NCBI GenBank assembly: GCA_035529855.1
Contig: DATKVX010000056.1
Span: 1 to 63,464, forward strand
Direction of reading: 5' to 3'
Origin: a bacterium
Lineage (GTDB): Bacteria; RBG-13-66-14; B26-G2; WVWN01
DNA: 63,464 nt
This document shows, one piece after another, positions 27,610 through 35,959 of this stretch. Below the pieces are notes generated by a model. That model did no database searches. It had not been told where the DNA came from and saw only the letters and a list, made by a program, of their open reading frames with translations. A program made the position numbers and the translations under genes. Every line of letters starts with the position of its first letter. Position 1 is the first letter of the stretch.

Positions 27610-29025
27610 GTGGCGCGCGTCGTCCTCATAGGGTTGGACGGCTTCGGCTACGACTTCGCCAAGCGGAGCTTCGCCGCCGGGTTAATGCCGTTCCTGGCCG
27701 ACCGCGCCGCGGCCGGCGCTTTCGGCGCCGCGACCTCGACCATACCCCCCGTCTCCACCGCGGCCTGGACGACGGTAACCACCGGCGTCGGCGTCGGCAG
27801 GCACGGCATCGTGGACTTCCGCCGCCGCGAGATGGCGAACTACGGCTTCGCCAAGCCGGGGCGGTTGATAAACAGCACCGACGTACTGGTACCGCGCGTC
27901 TACGACCTCGCGAGCCGGGCCGGCCTGAGGTCCTTCATCCTGAATCTCCCGGTAACTTACCCGGCGGCCCCCGTCAACGGCGTCCTGGTGGCGGGGGTCC
28001 TCACGCCGCCGGGTAGCGACCGGGGGTATTGGCCGCCCGACTTCCGGAAGTACTTGGCCGGATACGCCTACGACCTCGACGAACCGGTGCCGGCCGGCCT
28101 GGCCTCGCTGTCCCGGCGGCTCGAGGAGTTGGCGGCTTCCCGCGCGCGGGTGGCCGCGGCGGCGTTCGCCCGCGAGCGCTTCGACTTGGCGGTAGTGGTC
28201 TTCACCGGCCCGGACCGCCTCTTCCACCGCTTCTACGACGACGCCTACGCGGGGGCCGGGCCCGACGACTTCCCGGCGGCCGCGGCGTCCTACTTCCGGG
28301 CGCTGGACGCGGCGTGCGAAAAGGTGTACGAGGCCTTCGGCGCCGACGCGGCGCTCATCGTCTGCTCGGACCACGGCTTCGGCCCGGGCCCGGACAAAGC
28401 TTTCTTCGTCAACCGCCTGCTTAAGAAAGAAGGCTTGCTGTCGGTCCGTGCGGACCCCGCCTCGTACGCCGTAAACGTCCTCTTAGGCGGAATAAAGAAG
28501 TTGTTCGGCGGCGGCCGGCCGCTGCCCGTGAATTGGCGCCGCACCGCGGCCTACGGCTTCCCGATGTACATGCGTTGGGGCGGCGTCGCCCTGAACGTCG
28601 CGGGCGAACAACGGGAGGGGAAGGTGCGGCCGGCGGAGGTGGCCGCGGTAGCGGAAGACGTTAAGCGGACGCTGCTGGCCGTCGCGGCGCCGGCCCCGGG
28701 CCTCGTAGAATGGGTTAAAACGCGCGACGAACTATACGCCGGGCCGGTCACGGCCGACCAACCGCACCTGGTCTTCCAAGTGCGCCGCGACGCCGTCGTG
28801 ACGGAGGGAAAAGGACCCGGGCCGCTGGTCGCGCCGTACCGAAACGCCGCCAAAAAGGGCGAACACGCCGTCGAGGCGATGGCGCTCGTCGTCGGCGCGG
28901 GCGTGCCCGCCGGCGAAAGCCTCGCGATGAAGCTCGAGGACATAGCGCCAACCGCGGCCGACTTCCTGGGGCTCGAGTGGCGCGGGATGGACGGCGAGCC
29001 GTGGGGTAAGGGCCGGCCGCGTTAA
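27610..29025 (+). CDS. Alkaline phosphatase-superfamily phosphodiesterase
   Basis: A 471-residue protein of the type I phosphodiesterase/nucleotide pyrophosphatase family. The metal and nucleophile sites can be seen: GLDGFGYD at the start, PPVSTAAWTTVTTG with the likely Thr or Ser nucleophile, GRHGIVDF, TGPDRLFHRFYDD and CSDHGFGPG. No signal peptide is visible, so it is probably cytoplasmic or exported unusually. Family members hydrolyse phosphodiester or pyrophosphate bonds, and relatives often sit in polysaccharide gene clusters. GTG start, 3 bases after the ligase gene, so it is in the same operon. Confidence 0.8.
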   Translation: MARVVLIGLDGFGYDFAKRSFAAGLMPFLADRAAAGAFGAATSTIPPVSTAAWTTVTTGVGVGRHGIVDFRRREMANYGFAKPGRLINSTDVLVPRVYDLASRAGLRSFILNLPVTYPAAPVNGVLVAGVLTPPGSDRGYWPPDFRKYLAGYAYDLDEPVPAGLASLSRRLEELAASRARVAAAAFARERFDLAVVVFTGPDRLFHRFYDDAYAGAGPDDFPAAAASYFRALDAACEKVYEAFGADAALIVCSDHGFGPGPDKAFFVNRLLKKEGLLSVRADPASYAVNVLLGGIKKLFGGGRPLPVNWRRTAAYGFPMYMRWGGVALNVAGEQREGKVRPAEVAAVAEDVKRTLLAVAAPAPGLVEWVKTRDELYAGPVTADQPHLVFQVRRDAVVTEGKGPGPLVAPYRNAAKKGEHAVEAMALVVGAGVPAGESLAMKLEDIAPTAADFLGLEWRGMDGEPWGKGRPR

Positions 29026-29052
29026 GCACGAGAGCGCGCGGGCGTTTTTACC

Positions 29053-29082
29053 TTGACGGCCTTCGGAATAATGGTTTATAAT
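29053..29082 (+). promoter_or_regulatory. Promoter of the TPR-Roadblock operon
   Basis: TTGACG at 29053-29058, 18-base spacer, TATAAT at 29077-29082. Confidence 0.7.
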
Positions 29083-29134
29083 ATCGCAAGTTACAAAATA
29101 CTAAATATCAGTAAAATCTTGTGGCGTACATCTA

Positions 29135-30616
29135 ATGGCACGTTTAACGCCCAGAGAAGAAGCTAAGCTTCGCCAATACGAGGATTTGCTCAGGCGGGAG
29201 TCGCACGCGCTGATCTTCGCGCCGCTCGCCAGCCTCTACGCGCGACAGTTCGACTTCCAAAAGGCGGTCGACGTCCTGCGGCGCGGCCTGGCGATATACC
29301 CCAACTACTTCAGCGCGCACGTCCTCCTCGCCCGGTGTTATATCGCTTTGGACAATTTCGACGCCGCGGCCGCCGACCTCGAGAGCGTACTCGGGGCGGA
29401 CCCGTACAACGTATCCGCGCTGGGCCTGTTGGGCGACGAGATGCGCAACCGCGGCCGGTTGGCCGAAGCCCGCGATCACTATTTGAAGATACTCGAGATC
29501 GAACCCGATAACGAGGAATACGCGTACAAGCTGGAACTGCTCAACACGTTGATCGAGGGGAGCCCCTTTGCCCGGGAGGCGGAGGTCGCCGTAGAGGAGG
29601 CCGAAGCGATAACGCCGCCGACGCCGGAGGTAATAGAAGTCCCGCCCGTGCCTCCCGAAGTCGAAGAGGTGGAGACGGCTCCCGTCCTCGAGGAAGCGGA
29701 GTTGGCGGCGGCCCAGCCCGCGGAAGCCGGGCCGGCGGCGGCCGAGCTCGAGGAAGCGGAGGCCGGGCCGGAGGAAATCGCGACCCTCACGCTGGCCAAG
29801 ATATACGAGGACCAAGGGTTCTTCGTGCGCGCGCGGGAGGTAATAGACAACGTCCTGGCGCGCGAACCGGACAACGCCGCCGCCCTGGAGGCCCGCGACC
29901 ACATGGAAACGCTCGTAGCGGGGGAAGAATCGCCGACCGGGGCTTCGGTCGTCCGATTAATCCAGAAGGTGGAAGCGGTATCCGGTTTGCTGGAGCACGA
30001 CGAGCTCGAGCTGTGGGAAGAGGTCTCGGCCGGGGTGGAGGACGCGCTGAGCGGCTTCGAAGAGATTACGGTGGCGCAAGCGGTGGCGGCCGCCGCGGGT
30101 TTGAGGTCGTTCGACGACTTCACGCTCGGCCGCGACAACCGCGCCGCCTGGGAACTGGACATGCCCGGCGTAGCGGCGACGGCGGGGGAGGCGGGCGCCG
30201 AGGAGATGGACGTGGAGTTGCCGCTGTCGCCGGCGTTCGACGGGTCGGCCGGCGTCAACGTCGCCGAGTTGGCGGCTCGAGCCGCACCCGGGATAGCGGG
30301 CGAGGACCTGTTCAGCATAGGATTGGGGGAAACCCGGGCCGAGGGCGTCGATAGCGTCGACCTCGCCGGGGTCGTTCCCGCGCGCAAGGGGGAAACGGGG
30401 GCCGAAGAATTCGCCCTCCCCGCCGGAGCGGAGGCCGCCGCCCCCGTAGAGGAAGCGGCCGAGGTTGGAGTTGGCGAGGCCGCCGGCGAGGACGAGCTGG
30501 CGGTAAGGCCGGAGCGATACCAACCGCGCAAGCCGCTCGAGCTCGAGCGCGAACCTTTCGAAAAAGACGAGGATTTCCTGAGTTGGCTTGACTCCATCAA
30601 GCTGAAAGAACTGTAG
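29135..30616 (+). CDS. TPR-repeat protein with long acidic linker
   Basis: A 493-residue protein without a signal peptide, so probably cytoplasmic. Residues 20-140 are TPR units (PLASLYARQFDFQKAVDVLRRGLAIYP, HVLLARCYIALDNFDAA, LGLLGDEMRNRGRLAEA). A Pro/Glu-rich linker follows. A further TPR pair near 210-255 has LAKIYEDQGFFVRAREVIDNVL. The rest is low-complexity and acidic, ending in FLSWLDSIKLKEL, a short helix that could be a docking site. The two Roadblock genes downstream suggest a scaffold for a small-GTPase or polarity system. Confidence 0.75.
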   Translation: MARLTPREEAKLRQYEDLLRRESHALIFAPLASLYARQFDFQKAVDVLRRGLAIYPNYFSAHVLLARCYIALDNFDAAAADLESVLGADPYNVSALGLLGDEMRNRGRLAEARDHYLKILEIEPDNEEYAYKLELLNTLIEGSPFAREAEVAVEEAEAITPPTPEVIEVPPVPPEVEEVETAPVLEEAELAAAQPAEAGPAAAELEEAEAGPEEIATLTLAKIYEDQGFFVRAREVIDNVLAREPDNAAALEARDHMETLVAGEESPTGASVVRLIQKVEAVSGLLEHDELELWEEVSAGVEDALSGFEEITVAQAVAAAAGLRSFDDFTLGRDNRAAWELDMPGVAATAGEAGAEEMDVELPLSPAFDGSAGVNVAELAARAAPGIAGEDLFSIGLGETRAEGVDSVDLAGVVPARKGETGAEEFALPAGAEAAAPVEEAAEVGVGEAAGEDELAVRPERYQPRKPLELEREPFEKDEDFLSWLDSIKLKEL

Positions 30617-30655
30617 CCGGCCAAGGAACGGCCGGCACGCGCGCCGGAGGTCGTA

Positions 30656-31012
30656 GTGGACTTCAAACAGATGTTAACCGGGTTGCTGGAGCGGGTCGAG
30701 GGAACGGTAGCCGCGTTCTTCTGCGGCACCGACGGCATCGGCGTCGAAAACATAACCATTCATCCGGACCTGGAGACGGCGGTGACCGAAGTCGAGCTCG
30801 CGACGGCGCTCAAAGTAATATCGGACGTCTCGCAAAACCTGGCGCTGGGGCGCGTGGCCGAGCTCCTGTTCGAAACCGAAAAGATCACCATTTTAATCGA
30901 AAAAACGCAGGAAGATTATTTCCTCTGTCTCCTCTTAAAAACCGGCGGGAACGTGGGTCGCGGCCGCATCGAGCTGAAAAAGCTCGCCGCGAAATTGGCC
31001 AAAGAAATTTAA
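30656..31012 (+). CDS. Roadblock/LC7-type small protein 1
   Basis: A 118-residue alpha-beta protein with a GTG start at 30656 behind CCGGAGG. The pattern fits a Roadblock/LC7 or Longin-like fold: a first helix (MLTGLLERVEGTVAAFF), a turn at GTDGIGVENI, a long helix LATALKVISDVSQNL, then strands AELLFETEKITILIEK and DYFLCLLLK. In bacteria such proteins (MglB-like) form dimers that act on Ras-like GTPases such as MglA. No GTPase gene lies in the window. It lies 39 bases after the TPR gene. Confidence 0.7.
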   Translation: MDFKQMLTGLLERVEGTVAAFFCGTDGIGVENITIHPDLETAVTEVELATALKVISDVSQNLALGRVAELLFETEKITILIEKTQEDYFLCLLLKTGGNVGRGRIELKKLAAKLAKEI

Positions 31013-31027
31013 CCAGGGGCGAGCGAC

Positions 31028-31384
31028 GTGAAGAAAGCCACGGAAGTGCTGAACAGAATCGCCACCCTCGACGGCGTGCGGGCCGTAGTCCTCGTCTCGG
31101 GCGACGGCTTTCCCTTGGAATCGGTGATTAGGGACGAAACGCTGAACGCGGAAGAGGTAGCGGCATTGGCGCGCGACGGCGCCGCCGCGGCCCGCGAGAT
31201 GGTTAATGACATGGAACAGGGGCAATTCGTCCAGGGGGTGTTCGAGTACTCCAAGGGCGCGATACTTCTAACCAACCTTCCGCTTCGGATGACGCTGGCG
31301 GTGGTAATGTCGCGGGGGGGCAACAAAGCGGCGTTGTGGAACGCCGCCGCGACGGCCTTCCCCGAAGTCATCAGGGCCCTCTAA
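31028..31384 (+). CDS. Roadblock/LC7-type small protein 2
   Basis: A 118-residue protein with a clearer Roadblock/LC7 pattern: VLNRIATLDGVRAVVLVSGDGFPLES, helix LNAEEVAALARDGAAAAREMV, strands QFVQGVFEYSKGAILLTNL and MTLAVVMSRGGNKAALWNA, then a final helix. The GTG start lies 15 bases after the previous stop. Tandem Roadblock proteins often form heterodimers, so the two probably work as one unit with the TPR protein. The GTPase partner is not encoded here. Confidence 0.8.
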   Translation: MKKATEVLNRIATLDGVRAVVLVSGDGFPLESVIRDETLNAEEVAALARDGAAAAREMVNDMEQGQFVQGVFEYSKGAILLTNLPLRMTLAVVMSRGGNKAALWNAAATAFPEVIRAL

Positions 31385-31427
31385 CACGGCACCGGCCGCG
31401 CGACGGCGCGGATTATCGACGACGTAC

Positions 31428-31488
31428 GTGCTCCAAACGGAGCACCAGGCCAGCGCAAGCCGGCACAGGCGGCGCCAAAACGCTGGCC
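31428..31488. other. Unassigned structured stretch, possible RNA
   Basis: In the 197-base gap before the methyltransferase, GTGCTCC at 31428 pairs with GGAGCAC around an AAAC loop. Directly after it, GGCCAGCG (31448-31455) pairs with CGCTGGCC (31481-31488), enclosing a GC-rich region with further pairing. I see no promoter, terminator or SRP-type GGAAG motif and cannot name a family. Confidence 0.35.
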
Positions 31489-31581
31489 TAAATTAACGGC
31501 GGCGCAATATAGACACCGACTTTATAAATATACGAAAAATCCCGGCCGTCCGTAGACGACCCGGCAGGAATAGTAAACGCT

Positions 31582-32544
31582 ATGAGCTATAAATCCGTAT
31601 GGGATTTCGGCAGAGCGGGCGTCACCAACTACAGCGTCCACCGTATCGGGGAATATCCTACGAAAATAAGGCCGCTCGTTATCGCGAAAATACTAGAACG
31701 GTTTTCCGAACCGGGCGACGTAATTTTGGACCCGTTTTGTGGTTCGGGCACCGTTGCCGTGGAGGCAAAGCTACAGGGAAGGCATTCCGTTAATTACGAC
31801 GTTAACCCAAAAGCCGTAGAATTGACGAGAACGAAGTTACAAAGACTCGATCGCGCGGAAATGGACGCCGCGATTAAATTCCTTATCCAAGAAGCTACTA
31901 GACAGAAAGGGAATACGAGTAAGAAGTACGAAATCGTAAACCTCGAGAAAGAAATTAAAAAACTCCGCGGCCGACTCGAAGAATTAGAAAACGGTAACGG
32001 GGTTATTAATAAAACCGAACACGAAACAGCCGTGTGTGACGCGAGGTCCTTACCTCTAAACGACGGATCGGTGGACGCCGTAGTGACGGATATACCGTAC
32101 ACAGGCATGATCGAATACTCCGAGATTGAAGGTGACTTGAGCAACTTAGATTACGAAGGGTTTTTAAACGGCATTACCGATGCGTTCTCCGAGGTCCACC
32201 GCGTATTGAAGAAAGGGAAATATTTCTGCTTATTCATAGCCGATTACAGGATAGGGGCTTCTCGGAAAATTATCCCCGTACACGCGGACGCCATCAAAAT
32301 AACGGAGGATATGGGCTTTCCTCTATTCGACTTATACGTTTGGCGCTATTACAGGAGTGGCTCGTTTCGTCCTTTCGGGAAACCGCCGTACCAAGCGATG
32401 AACGTACATAGCTACATTTTATGTTTCTACAAACCTACGGGCGACGAAAAGGAAAAACCAAACCGGCCCATCAGGTACAGGCCTAGGCTTAAAGAAAAAT
32501 TAACAAATAACGAGATTCGCGAACGAAAACCGCTTTTTGAATAG
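31582..32544 (+). CDS. Orphan DNA N6-adenine/N4-cytosine methyltransferase
   Basis: A 320-residue SAM-dependent amino-methyltransferase. The SAM site is DPFCGSGTVAVEA near residue 50. The catalytic motif is DIPYTG near residue 170, a variant of [DNS]PP[YFW] with Ile at the second position. A charged, perhaps coiled, segment at 90-145 lies between them, so the order is that of the beta class (motif I before IV here; permutations vary). The reading frame is AT-richer than both neighbours, with more AAA and ATA codons, a sign of transfer. Only a broken remnant lies downstream where a nuclease gene might have been. Modification of DNA is more likely than of RNA, but a tRNA substrate is not excluded. 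Confidence 0.75.
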   Translation: MSYKSVWDFGRAGVTNYSVHRIGEYPTKIRPLVIAKILERFSEPGDVILDPFCGSGTVAVEAKLQGRHSVNYDVNPKAVELTRTKLQRLDRAEMDAAIKFLIQEATRQKGNTSKKYEIVNLEKEIKKLRGRLEELENGNGVINKTEHETAVCDARSLPLNDGSVDAVVTDIPYTGMIEYSEIEGDLSNLDYEGFLNGITDAFSEVHRVLKKGKYFCLFIADYRIGASRKIIPVHADAIKITEDMGFPLFDLYVWRYYRSGSFRPFGKPPYQAMNVHSYILCFYKPTGDEKEKPNRPIRYRPRLKEKLTNNEIRERKPLFE

Positions 32545-32561
32545 GGGTGCCGGAGGCCTAA

Positions 32562-32706
32562 ATGGTCAACAATTCGCACGTCTTCGTCGTCGACGCAAAA
32601 ACTTTCCCGGTGCACCGGGACCGCCTTTTTTAAAGTCGAAAAACCGATCTTATTTGAGTACGAAGTACGAGATGAATCTATTAGTTTCTCCCGTACGGTT
32701 AACTGA
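32562..32706 (+). pseudogene. Frameshifted gene remnant after the methyltransferase
   Basis: ATG 32562 opens a 23-codon frame (MVNNSHVFVVDAKTFPVH) that stops in a six-T run at 32626-32631. Removing one T continues it into another coding-like stretch (KVEKPILFEYEVRDES) that ends at TGA 32704-32706. The start resembles proteins often encoded beside DNA methyltransferases, but that is from memory and weak. It is AT-rich like the methyltransferase. I read it as a decayed partner gene, most of which is lost. Confidence 0.4.
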
Positions 32707-32715
32707 ATATTCGAT

Positions 32716-33276
32716 ATGATAAACACCAACGAGCTCCGAGCCGGCAACGCTATTGAACTCGACGGTACGCCGTACGTGGTGACGAAATTCGCCCACGTCA
32801 AGCCGGGGAAAGGGCCCGCTTTCGTCCGCGTGGGCTTGAAGAACCTCCTCACCGGCGCCGGCCACGAGCAGACGCTGCGCGCCGGCGAAAAGGTGAAACG
32901 CGCCCGCCTCGACGAGCGCAACGCGACGTTCATGTACGCCGCCGGCGACGAATACCAATTCATGGACGAGGCCAGCTACGAGGAGCTCGCGCTCAAAGCG
33001 GACGAGCTGGGCGACGCCGCGCGGTGGCTCAAGGACGGGACGTCGCTCAAGCTCGTCTTCTACCAGGGCCGGCCCGTGGCGGTGGAGGTGCCGACCTTCG
33101 TCGAGCTCGCCGTAGCCGATACCGAGCCCGGCGTACGCGGCGACACCGCCACCGGCGGCTCGAAGCCGGCGACGCTGGAATCGGGCGCCGTCGTCAACGT
33201 TCCGCTTTTTATCAACGAAGGCGACGTCGTACGCGTCGATACGCGAACGGGCGAGTACGTGGACCGCGCGAAATAA
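32716..33276 (+). CDS. efp: Translation elongation factor P
   Basis: A 186-residue three-domain protein that relieves ribosomes stalled at polyproline. Domain I has the tip loop VKPGKGPAF with Lys32, the position modified in many bacteria (here it could be lysylated by an EpmA-type enzyme, not seen in the window). Domains II and III follow, with ATFMYAAGDEYQFMD, ARWLKDGTSLKL and the closing GDVVRVDTRTGEYVDRAK. ATG 32716 has no visible ribosome site. The many Pro-rich lipoproteins in the window are the kind of target EF-P helps translate. It is followed by accB, a common pairing. Confidence 0.97.
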   Translation: MINTNELRAGNAIELDGTPYVVTKFAHVKPGKGPAFVRVGLKNLLTGAGHEQTLRAGEKVKRARLDERNATFMYAAGDEYQFMDEASYEELALKADELGDAARWLKDGTSLKLVFYQGRPVAVEVPTFVELAVADTEPGVRGDTATGGSKPATLESGAVVNVPLFINEGDVVRVDTRTGEYVDRAK

Positions 33277-33316
33277 ACTCCCGGCCCGTTCCTAAATACT
33301 GCGAGGGGAAGCCGTC

Positions 33317-33805
33317 TTGAATATCGGAAAACTTAAAAAGATCCTCGACCTTATGGACGAGCGCGGCATAGCCGAAATCGAAATGCGGTCGTGGTTCCGG
33401 ACGGTCCGCATAAGCCGCGCCGCCGCCGGCGCCAACGTCTCGTTCATCAGCGCCGGCCCGGTCAACCCGGCGCTGGCAGGACCGGCCGGGAAGGCCGCGG
33501 CGCCTCCCCTACCCGGCGGCGAAGCCGCGGCGGTCGCCGCCGAAGCCGAGGCCGCCGACGAAGACCTGATCGTAATCAAGTCGCCGATGGTGGGTACGTT
33601 CTACCGCGCGCCGGCGCCCGACGCCGACCCCTTCGTCGCCGAGGGCGATAAAGTATCGCGCGGCGAGGTCCTGTGCATCATAGAAGCTATGAAGATTATG
33701 AACGAGATCGAAAGCGAACACGCCGGGACGGTGGCCCGCATATACGTCGAAAACGCCGCGCCGGTGGAGTACGGCCAACCGCTGTTCAGCCTTGAGGCCG
33801 CCTAG
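33317..33805 (+). CDS. accB: Biotin carboxyl carrier protein of acetyl-CoA carboxylase
   Basis: A 162-residue BCCP. Residues 1-35 form the helical N-terminal part ([19 protein letters not shown]), residues 40-80 an Ala/Pro linker, and residues 85-162 the biotinyl domain. Its thumb-type strand has [19 protein letters not shown], and biotin attaches at Lys126 in EAMKIMNEI. The carrier moves carboxybiotin from AccC to the transferase. The start is TTG 33317 behind GAGGGGAAG. accC follows at once. accA and accD are not in the window. Confidence 0.96.
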   Translation: MNIGKLKKILDLMDERGIAEIEMRSWFRTVRISRAAAGANVSFISAGPVNPALAGPAGKAAAPPLPGGEAAAVAAEAEAADEDLIVIKSPMVGTFYRAPAPDADPFVAEGDKVSRGEVLCIIEAMKIMNEIESEHAGTVARIYVENAAPVEYGQPLFSLEAA

Positions 33806-33827
33806 GTCGGTTAAAAGTGAGCTCGAG

Positions 33828-35186
33828 TTGTTCGATAAAATACTAATAGCCAACCGGGGCGAAATCGCCGTCCGCGTCATCCGCGCCTGTCGTGAGATGG
33901 GAATCAAAACGGTCGCTATATACAGCGAGGCCGACGCCCGGAGCCTCCACGTCCGCTACGCCGACGAGGCGTTCTGCATCGGCCCGCCGGAAAGCGCCAA
34001 GTCGTACCTCAACGTCCCGCGCATTATTGCCGCCGCGGAAGTCACGGACGCCGAAGCCATCCACCCGGGGTACGGCTTCCTGGCCGAGAACCCCTACTTC
34101 GCCGAGGCGTGCGAGGCCTCCAACCTCGCCTTCATCGGGCCGACGTACGAGACCATAACCGACGTGGGCGACAAGGCCTCGGGGCGCCGGATAATGGCCC
34201 GGGCCGGCGTCCCGGTCGTCCCGGGCAGCGACGGCCCCCTTAAAACCGAAGACGACGCGCTGGACGTCGCCGAAGAGGTGGGCTACCCGGTGATGGTCAA
34301 GGCCGTCGCGGGGGGCGGAGGCCGCGGCATGAGGGTCGTCCATACTCCCGCCGCCCTCGCCAAGGCCTTCGCCACCGCCTCGGTCGAGGCCGAGGCCGCG
34401 TTCGGCAATCCCGAGGTCTATATCGAGAAATTGGTCCCCCGCGCGCGCCACGTCGAGGTCCAGATCCTGGGCGACGGCCGGGGCCACGTCATTCACCTGG
34501 GCGAACGCGACTGCTCCATCCAGCGGCGCCACCAGAAATTGATCGAGGAATCGCCGGCGCCGGCGCTGCCGAAGAAGGCGCGCGAAAAGATATTGGCCGG
34601 GGCCGTCACCGCCGGCCGGGCCGTGAATTACCGTTCCGCCGGCACCATAGAATTCCTGGTCGATGAGGACGGCTCGTTCTACTTCATAGAGGTTAACGCT
34701 CGCATCCAGGTGGAGCACCCGGTCTCGGAGATGGTGACGGGCGTCGACATCGTAAAAGAACAGCTGCGCCTCGCCGCCGGCGGCGGCCTGGCTAAAAATT
34801 CGCCGCCCACGGAAGGCCACGCCATAGAGTGCCGCATCAACGCCGAAGATACGAACCACGACTTCCGCCCGACGCCCGGCACGATAACGAACTACGTCCC
34901 GCCGGGGGGCCCGTGGGTCCGCGTGGATACGCACATTTACCCCGGGTACGCCGTGCCGACGCACTACGACTCGCTGCTGGCCAAGCTCATCGTGTGGGCG
35001 CCCGGCCGCGACGAAGCCATCGCGCGTATGGCGCGGGCGCTCGCCGAAACCACCGTCGAGGGCGTCCCGACCACGATCCCGTTCCACTATCGCGTCGTAC
35101 AATCCCGCATGTTCAAAGAGGGCGAAATATCCACGGATTTTATCGCCGAACTCGAGGCGAGCGAAATAAAGAGCAAGGGGCAATAG
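33828..35186 (+). CDS. accC: Biotin carboxylase of acetyl-CoA carboxylase
   Basis: A 452-residue ATP-grasp enzyme that carboxylates biotin on AccB with bicarbonate and ATP, the first step of fatty acid synthesis. Visible are KILIANRGEIAVR, IHPGYGFLAEN, the Gly-rich ATP loop AVAGGGGRGMRV, LGERDCSIQRRHQKLIEE and FYFIEVNARIQVEHPVSEM, with Val-Asn-Ala where many family members read Met-Asn-Thr. I chose TTG 33828, which gives the conserved M-FDKILIANRGE start. The frame is open back to TTG 33792, which would overlap accB by 14 bases. Confidence 0.96.
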   Translation: MFDKILIANRGEIAVRVIRACREMGIKTVAIYSEADARSLHVRYADEAFCIGPPESAKSYLNVPRIIAAAEVTDAEAIHPGYGFLAENPYFAEACEASNLAFIGPTYETITDVGDKASGRRIMARAGVPVVPGSDGPLKTEDDALDVAEEVGYPVMVKAVAGGGGRGMRVVHTPAALAKAFATASVEAEAAFGNPEVYIEKLVPRARHVEVQILGDGRGHVIHLGERDCSIQRRHQKLIEESPAPALPKKAREKILAGAVTAGRAVNYRSAGTIEFLVDEDGSFYFIEVNARIQVEHPVSEMVTGVDIVKEQLRLAAGGGLAKNSPPTEGHAIECRINAEDTNHDFRPTPGTITNYVPPGGPWVRVDTHIYPGYAVPTHYDSLLAKLIVWAPGRDEAIARMARALAETTVEGVPTTIPFHYRVVQSRMFKEGEISTDFIAELEASEIKSKGQ

Positions 35187-35202
35187 GGGATAACCCGACG
35201 TT

Positions 35203-35946
35203 ATGGCGCCGCTGTCGCTCCGCACTTGGCTCACGGGCGCGCCGCCGAACGGCCGGGACGTGGCCGGCGCGTGCGCCGTCGTCGTGGACGTTCTACGCGC
35301 TACCTCCACCGTCGCGGCCGCCCTGGGCCACGGCGCCGCCTGCGTTATCCCCCGGGCGGACGTCGACGAGGCGTTCGCGGCGCGCGCCGAGCTCGAGGGC
35401 GGAGGCGAAGAGCCGCTGCTGGGCGGCGAGCGCGGCGGCTTCAAGGTTCCGGGGTTCGACCTGGGAAACTCGCCGCTCGAGTACGACGCGGAGCGGGTGG
35501 CGGGCCGGCCGGTGGTGCTCTGTACTTCCAACGGCACCGCGGCGCTGGAGCGGTGTCGCGGCGGGTCGCGCGTGTACGCCGCGGCGTTCGTCAACGCCGG
35601 CGCCACGGCCGCGGCCGTCGCCCGGGGCGCGGAACCCGTCGTGCTGTGCTGCGCCGGCAAAGAGGGCGCGCCGTCGCTGGAGGACGTGTGCTGCGCCGGC
35701 CTGCTGGCGGCGTCGCTTTTAAAGGTTTACCCGTACGAGGCCGACGACGCGACGACGATGGCGCTCCTCTGTTGGCGGAATTACGAGGCCGACGTACCGC
35801 GGCTCCTAAGGACGTGCAACCACGGGCGGTACTTGGCCGGCCTCGGCTTCGAAAAGGATTTGGAGTTCTGCAGCCGTGTAGACGTTCTTCCCGTCGCCGC
35901 GGCGCAACGTGACGGCGAAAAGCTCGTCGCCGTTGCGCAGGGCTAA
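35203..35946 (+). CDS. comB: ComB-family phosphatase (2-phosphosulfolactate phosphatase-like)
   Basis: A 247-residue protein of the ComB family. The signature parts are VVDVLRATSTVAAALGHGA near residue 30, GGERGGFKVPGFDLGNSPLEY, VVLCTSNGTAAL, AAFVNAGATAAAV, VVLCCAGKEGAPSLEDVCCAG and the C-terminal CNHGRYLAGLGFEKDLEFC. The archaeal enzyme removes phosphate from 2-phosphosulfolactate in coenzyme M synthesis. Many bacteria without that pathway carry homologues whose substrate is unknown. It follows accC by 16 bases. No other sulfolactate gene is present, so the named reaction may not apply here. Confidence 0.85.
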   Translation: MAPLSLRTWLTGAPPNGRDVAGACAVVVDVLRATSTVAAALGHGAACVIPRADVDEAFAARAELEGGGEEPLLGGERGGFKVPGFDLGNSPLEYDAERVAGRPVVLCTSNGTAALERCRGGSRVYAAAFVNAGATAAAVARGAEPVVLCCAGKEGAPSLEDVCCAGLLAASLLKVYPYEADDATTMALLCWRNYEADVPRLLRTCNHGRYLAGLGFEKDLEFCSRVDVLPVAAAQRDGEKLVAVAQG

Positions 35947-35959
35947 CCGAGGGGGCACG

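Noticed and set aside
31428-31488. Signal recognition particle RNA
   Set aside because: The GGAAG-type asymmetric loop of SRP domain IV is missing and no terminator follows.
32537-32719. A 60-codon frame between the methyltransferase and efp
   Set aside because: It overlaps the methyltransferase end, has an Arg-rich random composition, and a different frame there reads as a gene remnant.
33843-35660. A 605-codon minus-strand frame across accC and comB
   Set aside because: It crosses two well-supported genes and has no start signal; shadow frame.
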